Below, in pieces: positions 26,285 to 34,742 of a stretch of DNA of 64,000 bases; within the stretch, counting starts at the first letter, position 1, and every line of letters begins with the position of its first letter. The DNA lies in the NCBI RefSeq assembly GCF_002951615.1, contig NZ_CP019065.1:43728-107727 (forward strand), given 5' to 3'. The notes beneath the pieces were generated by a model. That model was not told the origin of the DNA. It made no database searches and worked only from the letters and a program-made list of their open reading frames with translations. Source of the DNA: Rahnella sikkimica (GTDB lineage: Bacteria > Pseudomonadota > Gammaproteobacteria > Enterobacterales > Enterobacteriaceae). The position numbers and the translations under genes were made by a program.

Positions 26285-26728
26285 ATATGCAACTAGACAG
26301 AACCATCGCGTTCCCCACTGCAAAGCCCCGCCGCCCCGGGCCAAAGGCCCAGAACAGAGTGGCTTTAAAATGGATGTTGTAACTACTGCCGGATGTCGCT
26401 TTAAGAGGTTTTGCTTTGGTTTTAGAGTACACGCTCGTAAGCGCCTTTGGCGCTAACGCGGAGATACGCCCTGGCTTCGCCAGGACCACTCCGACCGCGT
26501 AATTTAACGTTAAATTGCGGTAAGCGGGGATTGTCTTGCAGGGCGAGGGGTGGGCATCGGTGGAACCTATCAAACCTGGGCGGCTGCGCCGCGTCACCGG
26601 CGACCATAAGCTAAGGCATCATTGGGGACATCATCTGTCGCCTTTATGCGCTTATGCGCATGGAACGTGCTGCATAAAGCGACATTGTTGATGTCTGCCG
26701 TCAGTTTAGGGGCAGCTCAAGCGGACAT
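26285..26728. other. Gene-free segment with a 16-bp palindrome
   Basis: No convincing gene is seen. AATTTAACGTTAAATT at 26501-26516 is a perfect palindrome within a GC-rich surround, and small hairpins such as CCTGGCTTCGCCAGG lie near 26470-26484. The role is unknown; it could be part of the origin-proximal control region. Confidence 0.4.
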
Positions 26729-26937
26729 GGGGTTTGAGGGCCAACCGTACGAAAACGTACGGTAAGAGGAAAATTATCGTATGAAAAATCGATTTGTAGA
26801 CAAGACCGTCCGTTAAATGCCAATTTTCGATTAAAAAGACACCGTTTTGAGGGCGTTTTTCAATGTCCAGTATGTTTTGATATATCAGACAGTTACTTCA
26901 CTAACGTACGTTTTCGTTCCATTGGATTTCAGCCCCC
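26729..26937. mobile_element. Tn3-derived miniature element 2 (TIME-like, 209 bp)
   Basis: Terminal 38-bp inverted repeats begin GGGGTTTGAGGG on the left and (complement) GGGGGCTGAAAT on the right. A perfect 5-bp duplication GACAT lies at 26724-26728 and 26938-26942. The interior shares 18 bases (TTAAAAAGACACCGTTTT) and other stretches with the element at 31936, so they are the same family. No coding capacity. Confidence 0.85.
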
Positions 26938-26942
26938 GACAT

Positions 26943-26997
26943 TTGACAACATATTAACTATGTAATATACATAATCTATGTAGATCATGTAATCTAC
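26943..26997 (+). promoter_or_regulatory. Promoter with operator-like palindrome, cut off from its gene
   Basis: TTGACA at 26943-26948 and TATACA at 26966-26971 are 17 bases apart. GTAGATCATGTAATCTAC at 26980-26997 has 6-bp inverted arms and lies just after the -10. Before the transposon at 27048 inserted, this promoter would have read into the gene now at 30250. Confidence 0.55.
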
Positions 26998-27047
26998 ATG
27001 CGGAGTGTGGATTGCCTAATCTACACGTGGAATGTGATTTACATCAT

Positions 27048-27256
27048 GGGGCGCCCACAGAATTCGGAAAAAATAGATAGCGCAGCAGGCACAATTGGAC
27101 GGCGAAGCCGATCCGGTTGGCGTCGCCACGGTGCTGCCGGATCAGGGATAAATCGGACTCGGTGAAGCTGTAATGCTGGATGAGATCATCCTGGCTTTCC
27201 GGGAATGCAAGTAAGCTTTCCCGCTCGGTTGCGGAAAGTATCGAGCGGCGCGCCAT
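27048..27256 (-). pseudogene. tnpA remnant, N-terminal ~60 codons of a Tn3-family transposase
   Basis: The minus-strand frame starting at 27256 reads [16 protein letters not shown] and [17 protein letters not shown], the conserved N-terminus of Tn3-family transposases. After LRYL it runs straight into the terminal inverted repeat (FFPNSVGAP is encoded by the repeat) and stops just outside. About 930 residues, including the DDE catalytic core, are missing. The break suggests an internal deletion or one-ended event that used an end-like site inside tnpA. Confidence 0.8.
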
Positions 27257-27288
27257 GCGTTACGCCACTTTTGAGGTGCACAGGCTCC

Positions 27289-27867
27289 TCATGTTGGCTC
27301 GGCGCCGCCGATTCGCGCGATTGTTTCAATTAACGTGGTGCGTTTGACGCCAAAGGTTCGGCACGCGGCGGCCTTGGACATGCCGCCGCTCAGCGCGGCA
27401 AGGATGGACTCTAACTTCTCGCCGGTGATGGCTGGAGGACGGCCGCCGACACGCCCGCGCCGGCGTGCGGCAGCGAGTCCGGCGGTAACGCGCTCTTTGG
27501 TCAAAGGTCGCTCGTACTGAGCCAGTGCGCCGAAAACATGGAATAGCAGTTCTCCGGACGCTGTCGTCGTGTCCATGCCTTCGGTGAGCGACCGGAAGGC
27601 GACCTGTCTGTCTTTCAGCGTGTTCACGATGGAGAGTAAATGCGGCAATGAGCGGCCAAGCCGGTCGAGCTTCCATACGACAAGCACATCGCCAGGTCGC
27701 ACGAACTCAAGTGCCTTCATTAATCCTGGTCGGTTATCTTTTGCTCCCGATGCTCGGTCTTCGAACAGATGCCGGATATCGACACCCGCAACCTGCAACG
27801 CGTCACGTTGGAGGTCGGTGTTCTGGCGGTCAGACTCGGACGAAACTCGCATGTACCCGACAAGCAT
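27289..27867 (-). CDS. tnpR: TnpR, serine resolvase of the Tn3-family element
   Basis: The 192-residue protein is a small serine recombinase: YMRVSSESD with the catalytic serine at residue 9, GVDIRHLFEDRASG, the VVWKLDRLGRS active-site region and a C-terminal helix-turn-helix (GMSKAAACRTFGVKRTTLIETI). It resolves transposition cointegrates at a res site that should lie between its start and the EthD gene. It is intact although tnpA is lost, so it could still act on related res sites and stabilise the plasmid. Confidence 0.9.
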   Translation of the reverse strand: MLVGYMRVSSESDRQNTDLQRDALQVAGVDIRHLFEDRASGAKDNRPGLMKALEFVRPGDVLVVWKLDRLGRSLPHLLSIVNTLKDRQVAFRSLTEGMDTTTASGELLFHVFGALAQYERPLTKERVTAGLAAARRRGRVGGRPPAITGEKLESILAALSGGMSKAAACRTFGVKRTTLIETIARIGGAEPT

Positions 27868-28080
27868 GTGCGGAAAACCTTTGAAGTATGGTTGTCGTAT
27901 GCTACGCCATTGCGACAGTGTTTTCCGTACAATTTAGCCGCCCTGGCGGATAGCATGCAGGTGTTGCCCGCCAGCCTGTAGCCAAACACTTGTTTTCCGA
28001 CATGCTGCTTTCGGCCAGGAGTAGTCGTTCACAAGGAGCCAAAATGCTTAGCCGTGTAGAGTGATTAACGAGTCTCGGCG
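27868..28080. promoter_or_regulatory. Candidate res site of the resolvase
   Basis: The gene-free gap upstream of tnpR has several short inverted or repeated motifs, for example TGTCG at 27891-27895 facing CGACA at 27913-27917, and TTTTCCG copies nearby. Location and content fit a three-subsite res, but subsite borders were not assigned. Confidence 0.4.
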
Positions 28081-28114
28081 AAACTAGTTGTTCAGATTGC
28101 TTTCTGATCACCAA

Positions 28115-28465
28115 TCATGGAGATCCGTTGATGGCACACTCGATGGCCACCAGTTCATCCGTGATCATCATGCCCTCCAGCGTGAACCAGGTCTCATCGG
28201 GCCGTACCTTCTCCAGGTAATTTTTGGACGCGAAGAATGCTTCATAATCCGCCAGGCTGTCGAACCAGATTTCGGTCAGACCGTCATAAGTGGGAGCCGG
28301 TTGACCCGGTGCGGCGATCGGATGCGAGACCGCATACCTGCGAACATACTGCGCTGCTTCGGGAATCGACGTGAAAAGAGGAACGTGTATGCGACGGTGA
28401 TGATCGACGAAGTTTTCGAGGCTCATGCGGTCCACGCGGTTGATCATATAAGCAAATTTAATCAT
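28115..28465 (-). CDS. EthD-domain protein (dimeric alpha/beta barrel)
   Basis: The 116-residue protein has the EthD-family shape: KFAYMINRVDRMSLENFVDHHRRIHVPL at the start and YDGLTEIWFDSLADYEAFF in the middle. EthD proteins form ferredoxin-like dimers and support the breakdown or modification of small hydrophobic compounds. It lies downstream of the SDR gene on the same strand (75-base gap), so the two are likely one operon inside the transposon. Its substrate is not deducible. ATTACTCCTAG (complement CTAGGAGTAAT) provides the ribosome site. Confidence 0.75.
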   Translation of the reverse strand: MIKFAYMINRVDRMSLENFVDHHRRIHVPLFTSIPEAAQYVRRYAVSHPIAAPGQPAPTYDGLTEIWFDSLADYEAFFASKNYLEKVRPDETWFTLEGMMITDELVAIECAINGSP

Positions 28466-28540
28466 TCATTACTCCTAGAGGGCGCGATTGCGAATTGTTA
28501 AAAATCTGGTTGCTGGAACTGGATGAGACTGGCCCGGGGC

Positions 28541-29284
28541 CTAGACCGCGGCAACGCCACCATCGACAAAAAGTTCATGGCCAGCGACAAAGCTGCTCTC
28601 GCTCGATGCCAGGAAGAGAACTGCGCGCGCTACCTCGTTCGGCTCCGCCATCCGCCCGAGCGGCACGCTTTTATTCAGCGCCGCTTCCACTTCCGGTTGC
28701 GTGTCGAGGTAGCTCCGGATAAGGCGGGTTTCTGTGCCGCCAGGCGACACCACGTTCACGCGGATGCCTCGCTCCTTGAGATCAATGGTCCAGCTGCGGG
28801 CGAACGAACGAACCGCTGCCTTGCTGGCGTTATACAGGGACTGGCCCGGGAAGCCTTTACTGCCAGCGATCGAGCCGTTGAGAACAATCGTTCCCCCCGC
28901 CGACATCAGCGGCATTGCTTTCTGCACGGTGAACACCATGCCTTTTACATTGGCGTCGAAGGTCGCGGCGAAATGCGCATCGTCGATCTCCTCGAGCGGC
29001 ACGAGCGCGTATTTGCCCGCGTTGGCGAACACGACATCGACTTTCTGGTGCGCGCGCCCAATCTGTTCGTACAGCCGGGCAACGTCGGCAGCATTGGTCA
29101 CGTCACCCTGCACGCCCACCGCGCCGTGGCCGATCTCTTGCACCGCTTCGGCGAGGAGTTCCTGCCGGCGCCCTGTGATGTACACGTGCGCACCTTCGAT
29201 GGCGAACAGTTTCGCCGTCGCGAGGCCGATGCCGTCGCTGCCGCCCGTGATCACTACAACTTTGTTTTCGAAACGCTTCGTCAT
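28541..29284 (-). CDS. Short-chain dehydrogenase/reductase, transposon passenger
   Basis: The open frame extends far upstream, overlapping the tetR gene, but the ATG at 29284 gives a classic 247-residue SDR: TGGSDGIG cofactor motif near residue 14, NAG (VFANAGKYA), catalytic Ser in NGSIAGS and YNASK, and a C-terminal SFVAGHELFVDGG. The SDR acts with NAD(P)H on an unknown carbonyl or alcohol. It is divergent from tetR with an 85-base gap that holds GGAGGGTTCCTCC, an inverted repeat suited to a TetR operator. High GC content differs from the flanking plasmid. Confidence 0.85.
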   Translation of the reverse strand: MTKRFENKVVVITGGSDGIGLATAKLFAIEGAHVYITGRRQELLAEAVQEIGHGAVGVQGDVTNAADVARLYEQIGRAHQKVDVVFANAGKYALVPLEEIDDAHFAATFDANVKGMVFTVQKAMPLMSAGGTIVLNGSIAGSKGFPGQSLYNASKAAVRSFARSWTIDLKERGIRVNVVSPGGTETRLIRSYLDTQPEVEAALNKSVPLGRMAEPNEVARAVLFLASSESSFVAGHELFVDGGVAAV

Positions 29285-29369
29285 TTTCTGGTACCCTTTG
29301 GCTAAGTAGAGGATGGCTTTACTTATGATACGGAGGGTTCCTCCACTTGACAAGCGAAAGGAGAAAATA

Positions 29370-29933
29370 GTGAGTGATGAACCTGCCCTGAGGGCTGATG
29401 CGCAGAAAAACCGCGAACTGATCCTGTCTGCCGCCGAGGCGCTGTTCCTGGAAAAAGGCGCGGATGTTCCGCTGGAGGAAGTTGCAAAGCGCGCAGGCGT
29501 CGGTATCGGTACGCTGTATCGTCGCTTTCCCACGCGCGAGGCGCTGTTGGCGGCCACCAGCAACGAGCGGTTCATGGCACTGGCGGAGACCAGCCGGACG
29601 CGCGGCCCGGATCTCGCGCCTGGCAACGCGGTACGCGTTTATCTTGAAGATCTGGCCAGGAACACGAGCATTTATCAGAGCTTGGCTGCGTCGATCGGGA
29701 CGGTGATCCAATGCGGGACGCCCGGATGCAATGCGATAACCGCGGAAGGGCACCGGCTGCTTCAGCTTGGAAAGGAAGCAGGCACAATCCGCCCGGATGT
29801 CACGTACGACGATCTGATTTACGTGACCACTGCCATTTCCATCGCAATCGACAACGACCGTTCATCAACATCGCGCATTGGCCATCTGGTGGACTTGTTC
29901 ATGAATGGTGTAAGCGTAAAAGCCTCGAATTAG
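29370..29933 (+). CDS. TetR-family transcriptional regulator
   Basis: The GTG at 29370 behind AAAGGAG gives 187 residues; the longer frame from 29313 has no ribosome site. The N-terminal HTH reads ILSAAEALFLEKGADVPLEEVAKRAGVGIGTLYRRFPTREALL, typical of TetR. The ligand domain is unassigned. It is divergent from the SDR gene, so it most likely represses the SDR-EthD operon and itself until an inducer binds. Confidence 0.85.
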   Translation: MSDEPALRADAQKNRELILSAAEALFLEKGADVPLEEVAKRAGVGIGTLYRRFPTREALLAATSNERFMALAETSRTRGPDLAPGNAVRVYLEDLARNTSIYQSLAASIGTVIQCGTPGCNAITAEGHRLLQLGKEAGTIRPDVTYDDLIYVTTAISIAIDNDRSSTSRIGHLVDLFMNGVSVKASN

Positions 29934-30249
29934 CCATTGATACCGTCGGCGTGCTGGCTTTAGCCACTTCGCCTTCGACCTCGGCCCGCAATCGGCCGTG
30001 CAACTTCAATACTTACCAGAGCCAGCTAAGTTTGCCTTTGCCGAATGGCGTAATTCAATCCCAGTAATACGGTTTCTCAACGGTAAAATCGCAGTTGACG
30101 GCATAAGCTAACGCGATAATCAACGTCGCTTCGGGTCTTGGATTCAACCGGCCATCCGACTGGTTTACCAGGCACGCCTTAGCGTACGATTTTTTCCGAA
30201 TTCTGTGTGCGCCCCATCATGCATTACTTGTTAAATACGGAGACTACAA

Positions 30250-30858
30250 ATGCCCTATATTGACCCGTCAAAAGTTAATTCCCCAAAGCATAGTTGGGGC
30301 CAGAATCATAAAGTTCTTATTGATACAGGTAACGGGGGTTGGAGTGCTGCTGAAGGGACATGGGAAAACGAACCATGTTTAGGTTTACGCTGGAACGGAA
30401 GTGATGAACATGAATCCATTGGAAATCCGCAATCGCGTGGGAATCCAACATGGTGGATTGTACCTGACGAGCTATCAGGAGCTCTTCGACGTGAGATTGA
30501 GTTAGTTAAAAAATTAAATGGGCTAGTCACATGCAACATTACTAAACCAGAGGGGTACCAACATGGTGCGTGGAGAATTGAAGCCAAACTCAGCACAAAA
30601 GTGAAAGACCGCCTTGGCAGTTCATTATTGCCGTTTACGCCCCCTGAAATGGAAAAAAGACGCTGCAATCCAGATTCTGAATACGTGCAAGCTGATGGTA
30701 GTGGGCTCTTTAGTATTTTTATTGATGGCGCCTGGCTTGGTCATCTTTATTCCAATGGGATCGCTGAAGACGATAATCCTGTAACTATCGATGCATATAG
30801 GGAAGCTTTTATTCAAAGTGTCACTAAAGCTATCGCTATATCAGGGGTTATGGCATAA
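30250..30858 (+). CDS. Hypothetical protein sharing a C-terminal motif with the RelB-like fusion at 50740
   Basis: The 202-residue protein matches no family I know. Notable segments are WENEPCLGLRWNG, a Trp-rich TWWIVPDE and EGYQHGAWRIEAK, followed by GHLYSNG and NPVTID. The last three recur in the same order in the protein encoded at 50740-51693 (DEYQHGAWIVRMQ, FHMYSSG, NPTTPD), so the two probably share a domain. CGGAGA precedes the ATG. The Tn3-family insertion at 27048-30215 separates it from its apparent promoter near 26943. A strong hairpin follows. Confidence 0.6.
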   Translation: MPYIDPSKVNSPKHSWGQNHKVLIDTGNGGWSAAEGTWENEPCLGLRWNGSDEHESIGNPQSRGNPTWWIVPDELSGALRREIELVKKLNGLVTCNITKPEGYQHGAWRIEAKLSTKVKDRLGSSLLPFTPPEMEKRRCNPDSEYVQADGSGLFSIFIDGAWLGHLYSNGIAEDDNPVTIDAYREAFIQSVTKAIAISGVMA

Positions 30859-30861
30859 CTG

Positions 30862-30900
30862 GCCATCTGAACAACCCACTCCAGGTTGTTCAGATGGCTT
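30862..30900 (+). terminator. Strong hairpin terminator
   Basis: A perfect 15-bp stem (GCCATCTGAACAACC at 30862-30876 with its complement at 30884-30898) closes a 7-base loop. The T run is short (TT), so it may act as a processing or rho-independent site of moderate strength. Confidence 0.65.
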
Positions 30901-31047
30901 CACTAAATTTTCGGCGGTTCCAGTTTACAACCCCTTTAAGGGGTGCTGTTAGCAAGTGTGGATAAATACATACGTAGCTCATGTTTTCATATGGTTGACC
31001 CGCGCCACCGTTTACTTAACACGATTAAAAACTAAGGAGTTATTGCA

Positions 31048-31896
31048 ATGCTTAAATTCGACTCTGCATGGCGATATGACGCACCGGCCAAGGCTTATCC
31101 CGCCCTTGTTAATAAGGTAATGGAAGAGATCATTCAAACCATTGTTGCCACATGCAGCAATAAGCGCATATATGAAATCTTTAAACGTCGATTCGCACAT
31201 GCGTCCGGTAGTCCAGCAGGTGAAAGCTCTGATGAAAGCTGGGCAAGAACCGACCTTTGGGATGCAATGAACCGGACAGCGCAGAAAAACGTTGTTCTTT
31301 TTATTGAGGCTTTACATGACGGACTTCATGACCTCGATAATATGGGCGTCGATGCTCAAATTCCGCCCCTTCATTACATTAATAAGCGATTAGAATCGAC
31401 TGGCTTTGCCATAAAAAAACCAGACTTATTAGTTAGAACAAGCAACCATGAGCCCATACCGGTTCCGACCAGAACTCCTTCGTTTGATGTGCAGGCCAAT
31501 GAGGTAATCCAGGCATCGTTAAGAAAATCGGAAGAGCTTCTTGACGCAGGAAATCACCGCGGTGCTGTTCATGAAGTTTATTGGCTGCTAGAAACCATTA
31601 CGACGGCTTTCAAGGGCGTGCAAATGGCGGACGGCAATGTAACGGGTAAATATTTTTCAAAAATTATCGGAGAGATGCGCCATCTAAACCGCCATAAAAC
31701 ATTAGATCAGGTATCTGGCTGGTTGGTAAACATTTATGGGTACCTCTCGGCTCCTGGCGGTGGCGGGGTGCGTCATGGTGCCGATATATTAAATTATGAC
31801 GAGCTGACGGCTAGCGAGGCGAGGCTGTTTTGTGACCTAGCCCGTAGCTACATATCTTATTTTTTGCACGAGCACAGCCTGTTACAGAGCAATTAG
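31048..31896 (+). CDS. Protein with Abi_C-like (abortive infection) C-terminal domain
   Basis: The 282-residue protein has an uncharacterised N-terminal part and a C-terminal region resembling the abortive-infection C-terminal domain: a long helix (LRKSEELLDAGNHRGAVHEVYWLLETI), then GGVRHGADI and a final helical stretch (EARLFCDLARSYISYFL). In Abi_C proteins the Rx-HG pattern is HEPN-related, so RNA cleavage during phage attack is possible. Similarity is by pattern only. AAGGAG lies ahead of the ATG. A Tn3-derived miniature element follows 40 bases after the stop. Confidence 0.55.
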   Translation: MLKFDSAWRYDAPAKAYPALVNKVMEEIIQTIVATCSNKRIYEIFKRRFAHASGSPAGESSDESWARTDLWDAMNRTAQKNVVLFIEALHDGLHDLDNMGVDAQIPPLHYINKRLESTGFAIKKPDLLVRTSNHEPIPVPTRTPSFDVQANEVIQASLRKSEELLDAGNHRGAVHEVYWLLETITTAFKGVQMADGNVTGKYFSKIIGEMRHLNRHKTLDQVSGWLVNIYGYLSAPGGGGVRHGADILNYDELTASEARLFCDLARSYISYFLHEHSLLQSN

Positions 31897-31935
31897 AGTA
31901 AGGGGGGATCTACTAATCAACGGGGAGCATGTCAC

Positions 31936-32143
31936 GGGGTCTGATGCTCAGTCGAACGAAAACTCACGCTAGGCGAGAAAGGTCGTCTGAAAAATCGATT
32001 CATGGACAGCGATGTCCGTTAAATGGCATTTACCGATTTAAAAAGACACCGTTTTAGGCGCATTTTTCACTGCCCATAATATTTTTATTTATCTGGCAAA
32101 AAGTCCTTAACGTGTGAACCCGTTCCGTTGAGCGTCAAACCCC
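31936..32143. mobile_element. Tn3-derived miniature element 3 (TIME-like, 208 bp)
   Basis: The left end (GGGGTCTGATGCTCAG) differs from the classical Tn3 end by one base over 16, and the right end reads CTTAACGTG...CAAACCCC, its inverted partner. The interior is related to the element at 26729. The flanks (GTCAC and GATCA) do not match, so either the target duplication is lost or recombination has joined two copies. Confidence 0.75.
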
Positions 32144-32183
32144 GATCACATTCGGGGAGCGGATCATTCAGGTTAAGGCCAGA

Positions 32184-33410
32184 TTATAAAAAACTAGCAG
32201 GTTCCTTGTTATCATCGCAAAGTGAATTGATTTGATTAATAAATATTTTTTTAATTTTATTGTATCCTCTTGATATTGTCACTGGGGTAAATTTTGAATT
32301 ATCAATTTTAATAACCTCTGTCAATTCCTCTGAAAAGTCTGAAAATAAATCTTCTAGAGATGTACCATCGTATTTATGGATAAATAAATTCCTATATAAA
32401 ATAACCAGTCCACAAAGGTAATTTTTTGCCTGGTAAAAAGTTGTCAATTCAGGAACGTGTGATTTATGTAGTTCTTTTAAATTAATCATGTCATGATTTT
32501 TAATATCTGGAATGTTAGATGCTTTTTCTAAATCATTTAAACTTTCCGCTAAGAGGTATTTTCCGTGTTTATTGTCGCGCTGTAATGAAGAAATCTCACA
32601 TCGAATGATTGCCAAAATTTTATCTACTTCCAAATCATCTAAGGGGATCGATGTATTAATACTGACACGTAGTTCATCCGTAAAACTTACTGTCTCACTG
32701 TCCGGAAGAAAATCCAATAAAAAAATTTCTTGAATTAAATATTCTTGATCCCCTGTGAAATCCATTGTTAAGCCATTGTTTATTAATGTTTTTTTTAATG
32801 TCCCCTTGGGGGTGTTAACTTCATGTTGTATAAGTCGCGTTCTGCAATTTGAGTAACTATAGCGTTTTCTAAGTTCGTATGGGGCATTTGTGAAGCTTAT
32901 CTTGCGTCCTTCTTTAGTTTTTATTTCTGTTGGGATATATTCTTTCCCATAGTAATATACTAGTGCAGATAAATAATCATTATTGAGACAAAGAACATAT
33001 GGGGGATATAGGTGATTAATATTGATTTGGAACCCACTATTTTTTTTAATTATTTTACCTAAGGATTCTATAATTCTGTTTCTGAGGTTTGTTATATGAT
33101 TGAGATGTTCATCTTCATAGTATGGGTAAATATTATCTAGATGATAATTTACTTTCTCCAACAATGAATCATTATCACCCTCGGTGACGATGCTATTTAT
33201 CAATGTCTCGACAATATATTCATATGTTGTAGTTTCATTGAAATCATCTTTAACGAAATTAAATTCTTCTTTTATATTATTTGTTAGTTGCATTATTAGA
33301 TTGAACTCTAATGGAAAACTTTTCCTTACAGCTAGAACGTATATTTCCTGAGCAATAAAATTTGTTATATCAGAAAAAGCATCGCGTTCATAATCATCGA
33401 TATTCATCAT
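32184..33410 (-). CDS. Hypothetical AT-rich gene
   Basis: The 408-residue acidic protein is rich in Leu, Ile, Asn and Asp and predicted mostly helical. I recognise no motif. Codon and base use are strikingly AT-rich compared with the GC-rich transfer region, a sign of recent acquisition from an AT-rich source. It stands alone on the minus strand between a miniature element and a small ORF. The start (Met-Met) lies ahead of an AGGGTTATATATG context. A defence role is possible only from the neighbourhood. Confidence 0.6.
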   Translation of the reverse strand: MMNIDDYERDAFSDITNFIAQEIYVLAVRKSFPLEFNLIMQLTNNIKEEFNFVKDDFNETTTYEYIVETLINSIVTEGDNDSLLEKVNYHLDNIYPYYEDEHLNHITNLRNRIIESLGKIIKKNSGFQININHLYPPYVLCLNNDYLSALVYYYGKEYIPTEIKTKEGRKISFTNAPYELRKRYSYSNCRTRLIQHEVNTPKGTLKKTLINNGLTMDFTGDQEYLIQEIFLLDFLPDSETVSFTDELRVSINTSIPLDDLEVDKILAIIRCEISSLQRDNKHGKYLLAESLNDLEKASNIPDIKNHDMINLKELHKSHVPELTTFYQAKNYLCGLVILYRNLFIHKYDGTSLEDLFSDFSEELTEVIKIDNSKFTPVTISRGYNKIKKIFINQINSLCDDNKEPASFL

Positions 33411-33574
33411 ATATAACCCTGTTAGCTTTAATTTTCAACGATAGCATTCTATTTGGCATATCATGCATGCGCATAAGTCCACCCGTCTAGATCATTTTTA
33501 TCAAGGTTTTATGATCGTGAGTTAGGTATCTGGTTAGTTGATGATGGATGTTCACTTTGAAAGGAGTTGCAAAA

Positions 33575-33694
33575 ATGAATCGAAAGTCCTTTTTTATGAT
33601 CGTCTTGCTTGTTTTTTCCCACATGAGTCATTTTGAAAAACCGGCGATGAGTGTTCTTTCTGAAAATTACATTGAAATCAATGTTTTGATGTGA
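33575..33694 (+). CDS. Possible 39-residue membrane peptide
   Basis: A short frame follows an excellent AAAGGAG with 8-base spacing. The N-terminal third is hydrophobic (FFMIVLLVFSHM) and the tail is polar. Small hydrophobic peptides of this kind include type I toxins and membrane-associated regulators, but no antisense RNA or family match is evident. Confidence 0.45.
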   Translation: MNRKSFFMIVLLVFSHMSHFEKPAMSVLSENYIEINVLM

Positions 33695-33895
33695 TGTTTC
33701 ACGTCTATTCAGAGGCAATGTGACCTGTTTTCTGCTAAAGAGCACAATCTGATCTTAGCTAATTTTGACAAAACACTGGCATTGCCTTATTGGTACAACC
33801 GTGCTTGAGACCACCGGTCGCATCAATGCTCTTAGTGCCACAATACTCATTTTATTTCCGACATATATTGTTAATCATAAAGTGAAAGCGACAAA

Positions 33896-34675
33896 TCATA
33901 TTTCAGGACTCATCTTGAGCATGGCCACCGCATCCGCGCCGGGCATGGAGAACTGCACCCGGTGGCGCGCCGCCACGTCCAGCGCAAATATCCGCGTGTA
34001 GACCTCGGTCGACTTCATGCTTTTGTGCCCCATCAGCCCCTGCAGCACCTTCAGCGGCACCCCGGAGTACAGCATGTGCATGGCGTAGCTGTGCCGCAGC
34101 GTGTGCGGCGTGACAGGTACCGAGAATGTGACGCCGTCACCGGCGGCGCGGGCCACGGCGTCGTTTAGCCAGGTGCGCACCGTCCGGTCGGTCACCTCCC
34201 AGATGCGCGCCGGCTCCATGCGGCCGGTGCACTTATTTTTACGCTCGAGCGGAATGCGCAGCGTGGCGATCATGCTGTTGAGCCGGTTGAGATACTGGTT
34301 ATCGGACAGCGGAACCAGCCGGTGCGGAACGGTCTTTTTCGACGGCGCGCCTGGACCGCGCGCGGCCTTTTCCTGCCGCTGTTTGAGTGTGGCCAGCGAC
34401 ACGTAGGGGTAAGGCGGGGTCAGGGAAAAATCGGTGCGCGTCAGGGCCAGCCCCTCGTTAATGCGCGCGCCGGTGTTCCATAGCGTATCGATGCAGGTCT
34501 GCTGGTACAGATCCGGCAGGTAATGCAGCAGCGCCCCCACTTCTACCGCGAGCAGATACTCTGGCATATCGCCATGTGCCTGGGCCATGCGGCGCAGGGC
34601 CAGCGCAGCCGGATAGTCAATGGCGGCGGAGAGCTGCGTTGGCGAAGGTTGGCCGTAAAGCGTCATACCTGTCAT
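33896..34675 (-). CDS. Tyrosine recombinase, ResD-like (plasmid multimer resolution)
   Basis: The 259-residue protein carries the tyrosine-recombinase set: Arg in WNTGARINEGLAL, HTLRHSYAMH (H-x-x-R), LMGHKSMKS and the nucleophile in STEVYTRIF. It resembles ResD of F, which resolves dimers and usually sits beside a RepFIB replicon. No such replicon is in this window, so this copy may have arrived with neighbouring F-like genes. GC content is high, unlike the AT-rich gene to its left. ATG at 34675 is one of two near starts (34666 is also possible). Confidence 0.8.
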   Translation of the reverse strand: MTGMTLYGQPSPTQLSAAIDYPAALALRRMAQAHGDMPEYLLAVEVGALLHYLPDLYQQTCIDTLWNTGARINEGLALTRTDFSLTPPYPYVSLATLKQRQEKAARGPGAPSKKTVPHRLVPLSDNQYLNRLNSMIATLRIPLERKNKCTGRMEPARIWEVTDRTVRTWLNDAVARAAGDGVTFSVPVTPHTLRHSYAMHMLYSGVPLKVLQGLMGHKSMKSTEVYTRIFALDVAARHRVQFSMPGADAVAMLKMSPEI

Positions 34676-34742
34676 CGTCTGTAAATTCCTCAGTTACCGG
34701 TAGGTAAGTAATATCGCGTAATGCGTTCAATCGTGCCGGCAG

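Larger units (their letters stand above)
27048..30215. mobile_element. Tn3-family transposon derivative carrying an SDR/EthD/TetR cassette
   Basis: The ends are GGGGCGC-type inverted repeats, matching over their first 27 bases with one mismatch; the right one continues to the conserved ACGCTAAG, while the left one instead joins a tnpA remnant. A perfect 5-bp duplication ATCAT flanks it (27043-27047 and 30216-30220). At 3168 bp it has tnpR and a res region but only a fragment of tnpA, so it cannot move alone. The passengers are an EthD-like gene, an SDR and a divergent TetR regulator. Confidence 0.85.

Noticed and set aside
26151..26597. 148-residue minus-strand open frame
   Set aside because: It runs through the terminal repeats of miniature element 1 and has no recognisable protein pattern; chance frame.
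28541..29626. 361-residue form of the SDR
   Set aside because: The extra N-terminal residues overlap the divergent tetR gene and its promoter; the SDR fold starts at the ATG at 29284.
31936..32143. Target duplication for miniature element 3
   Set aside because: The flanking 5-mers GTCAC and GATCA do not match, so none is claimed.
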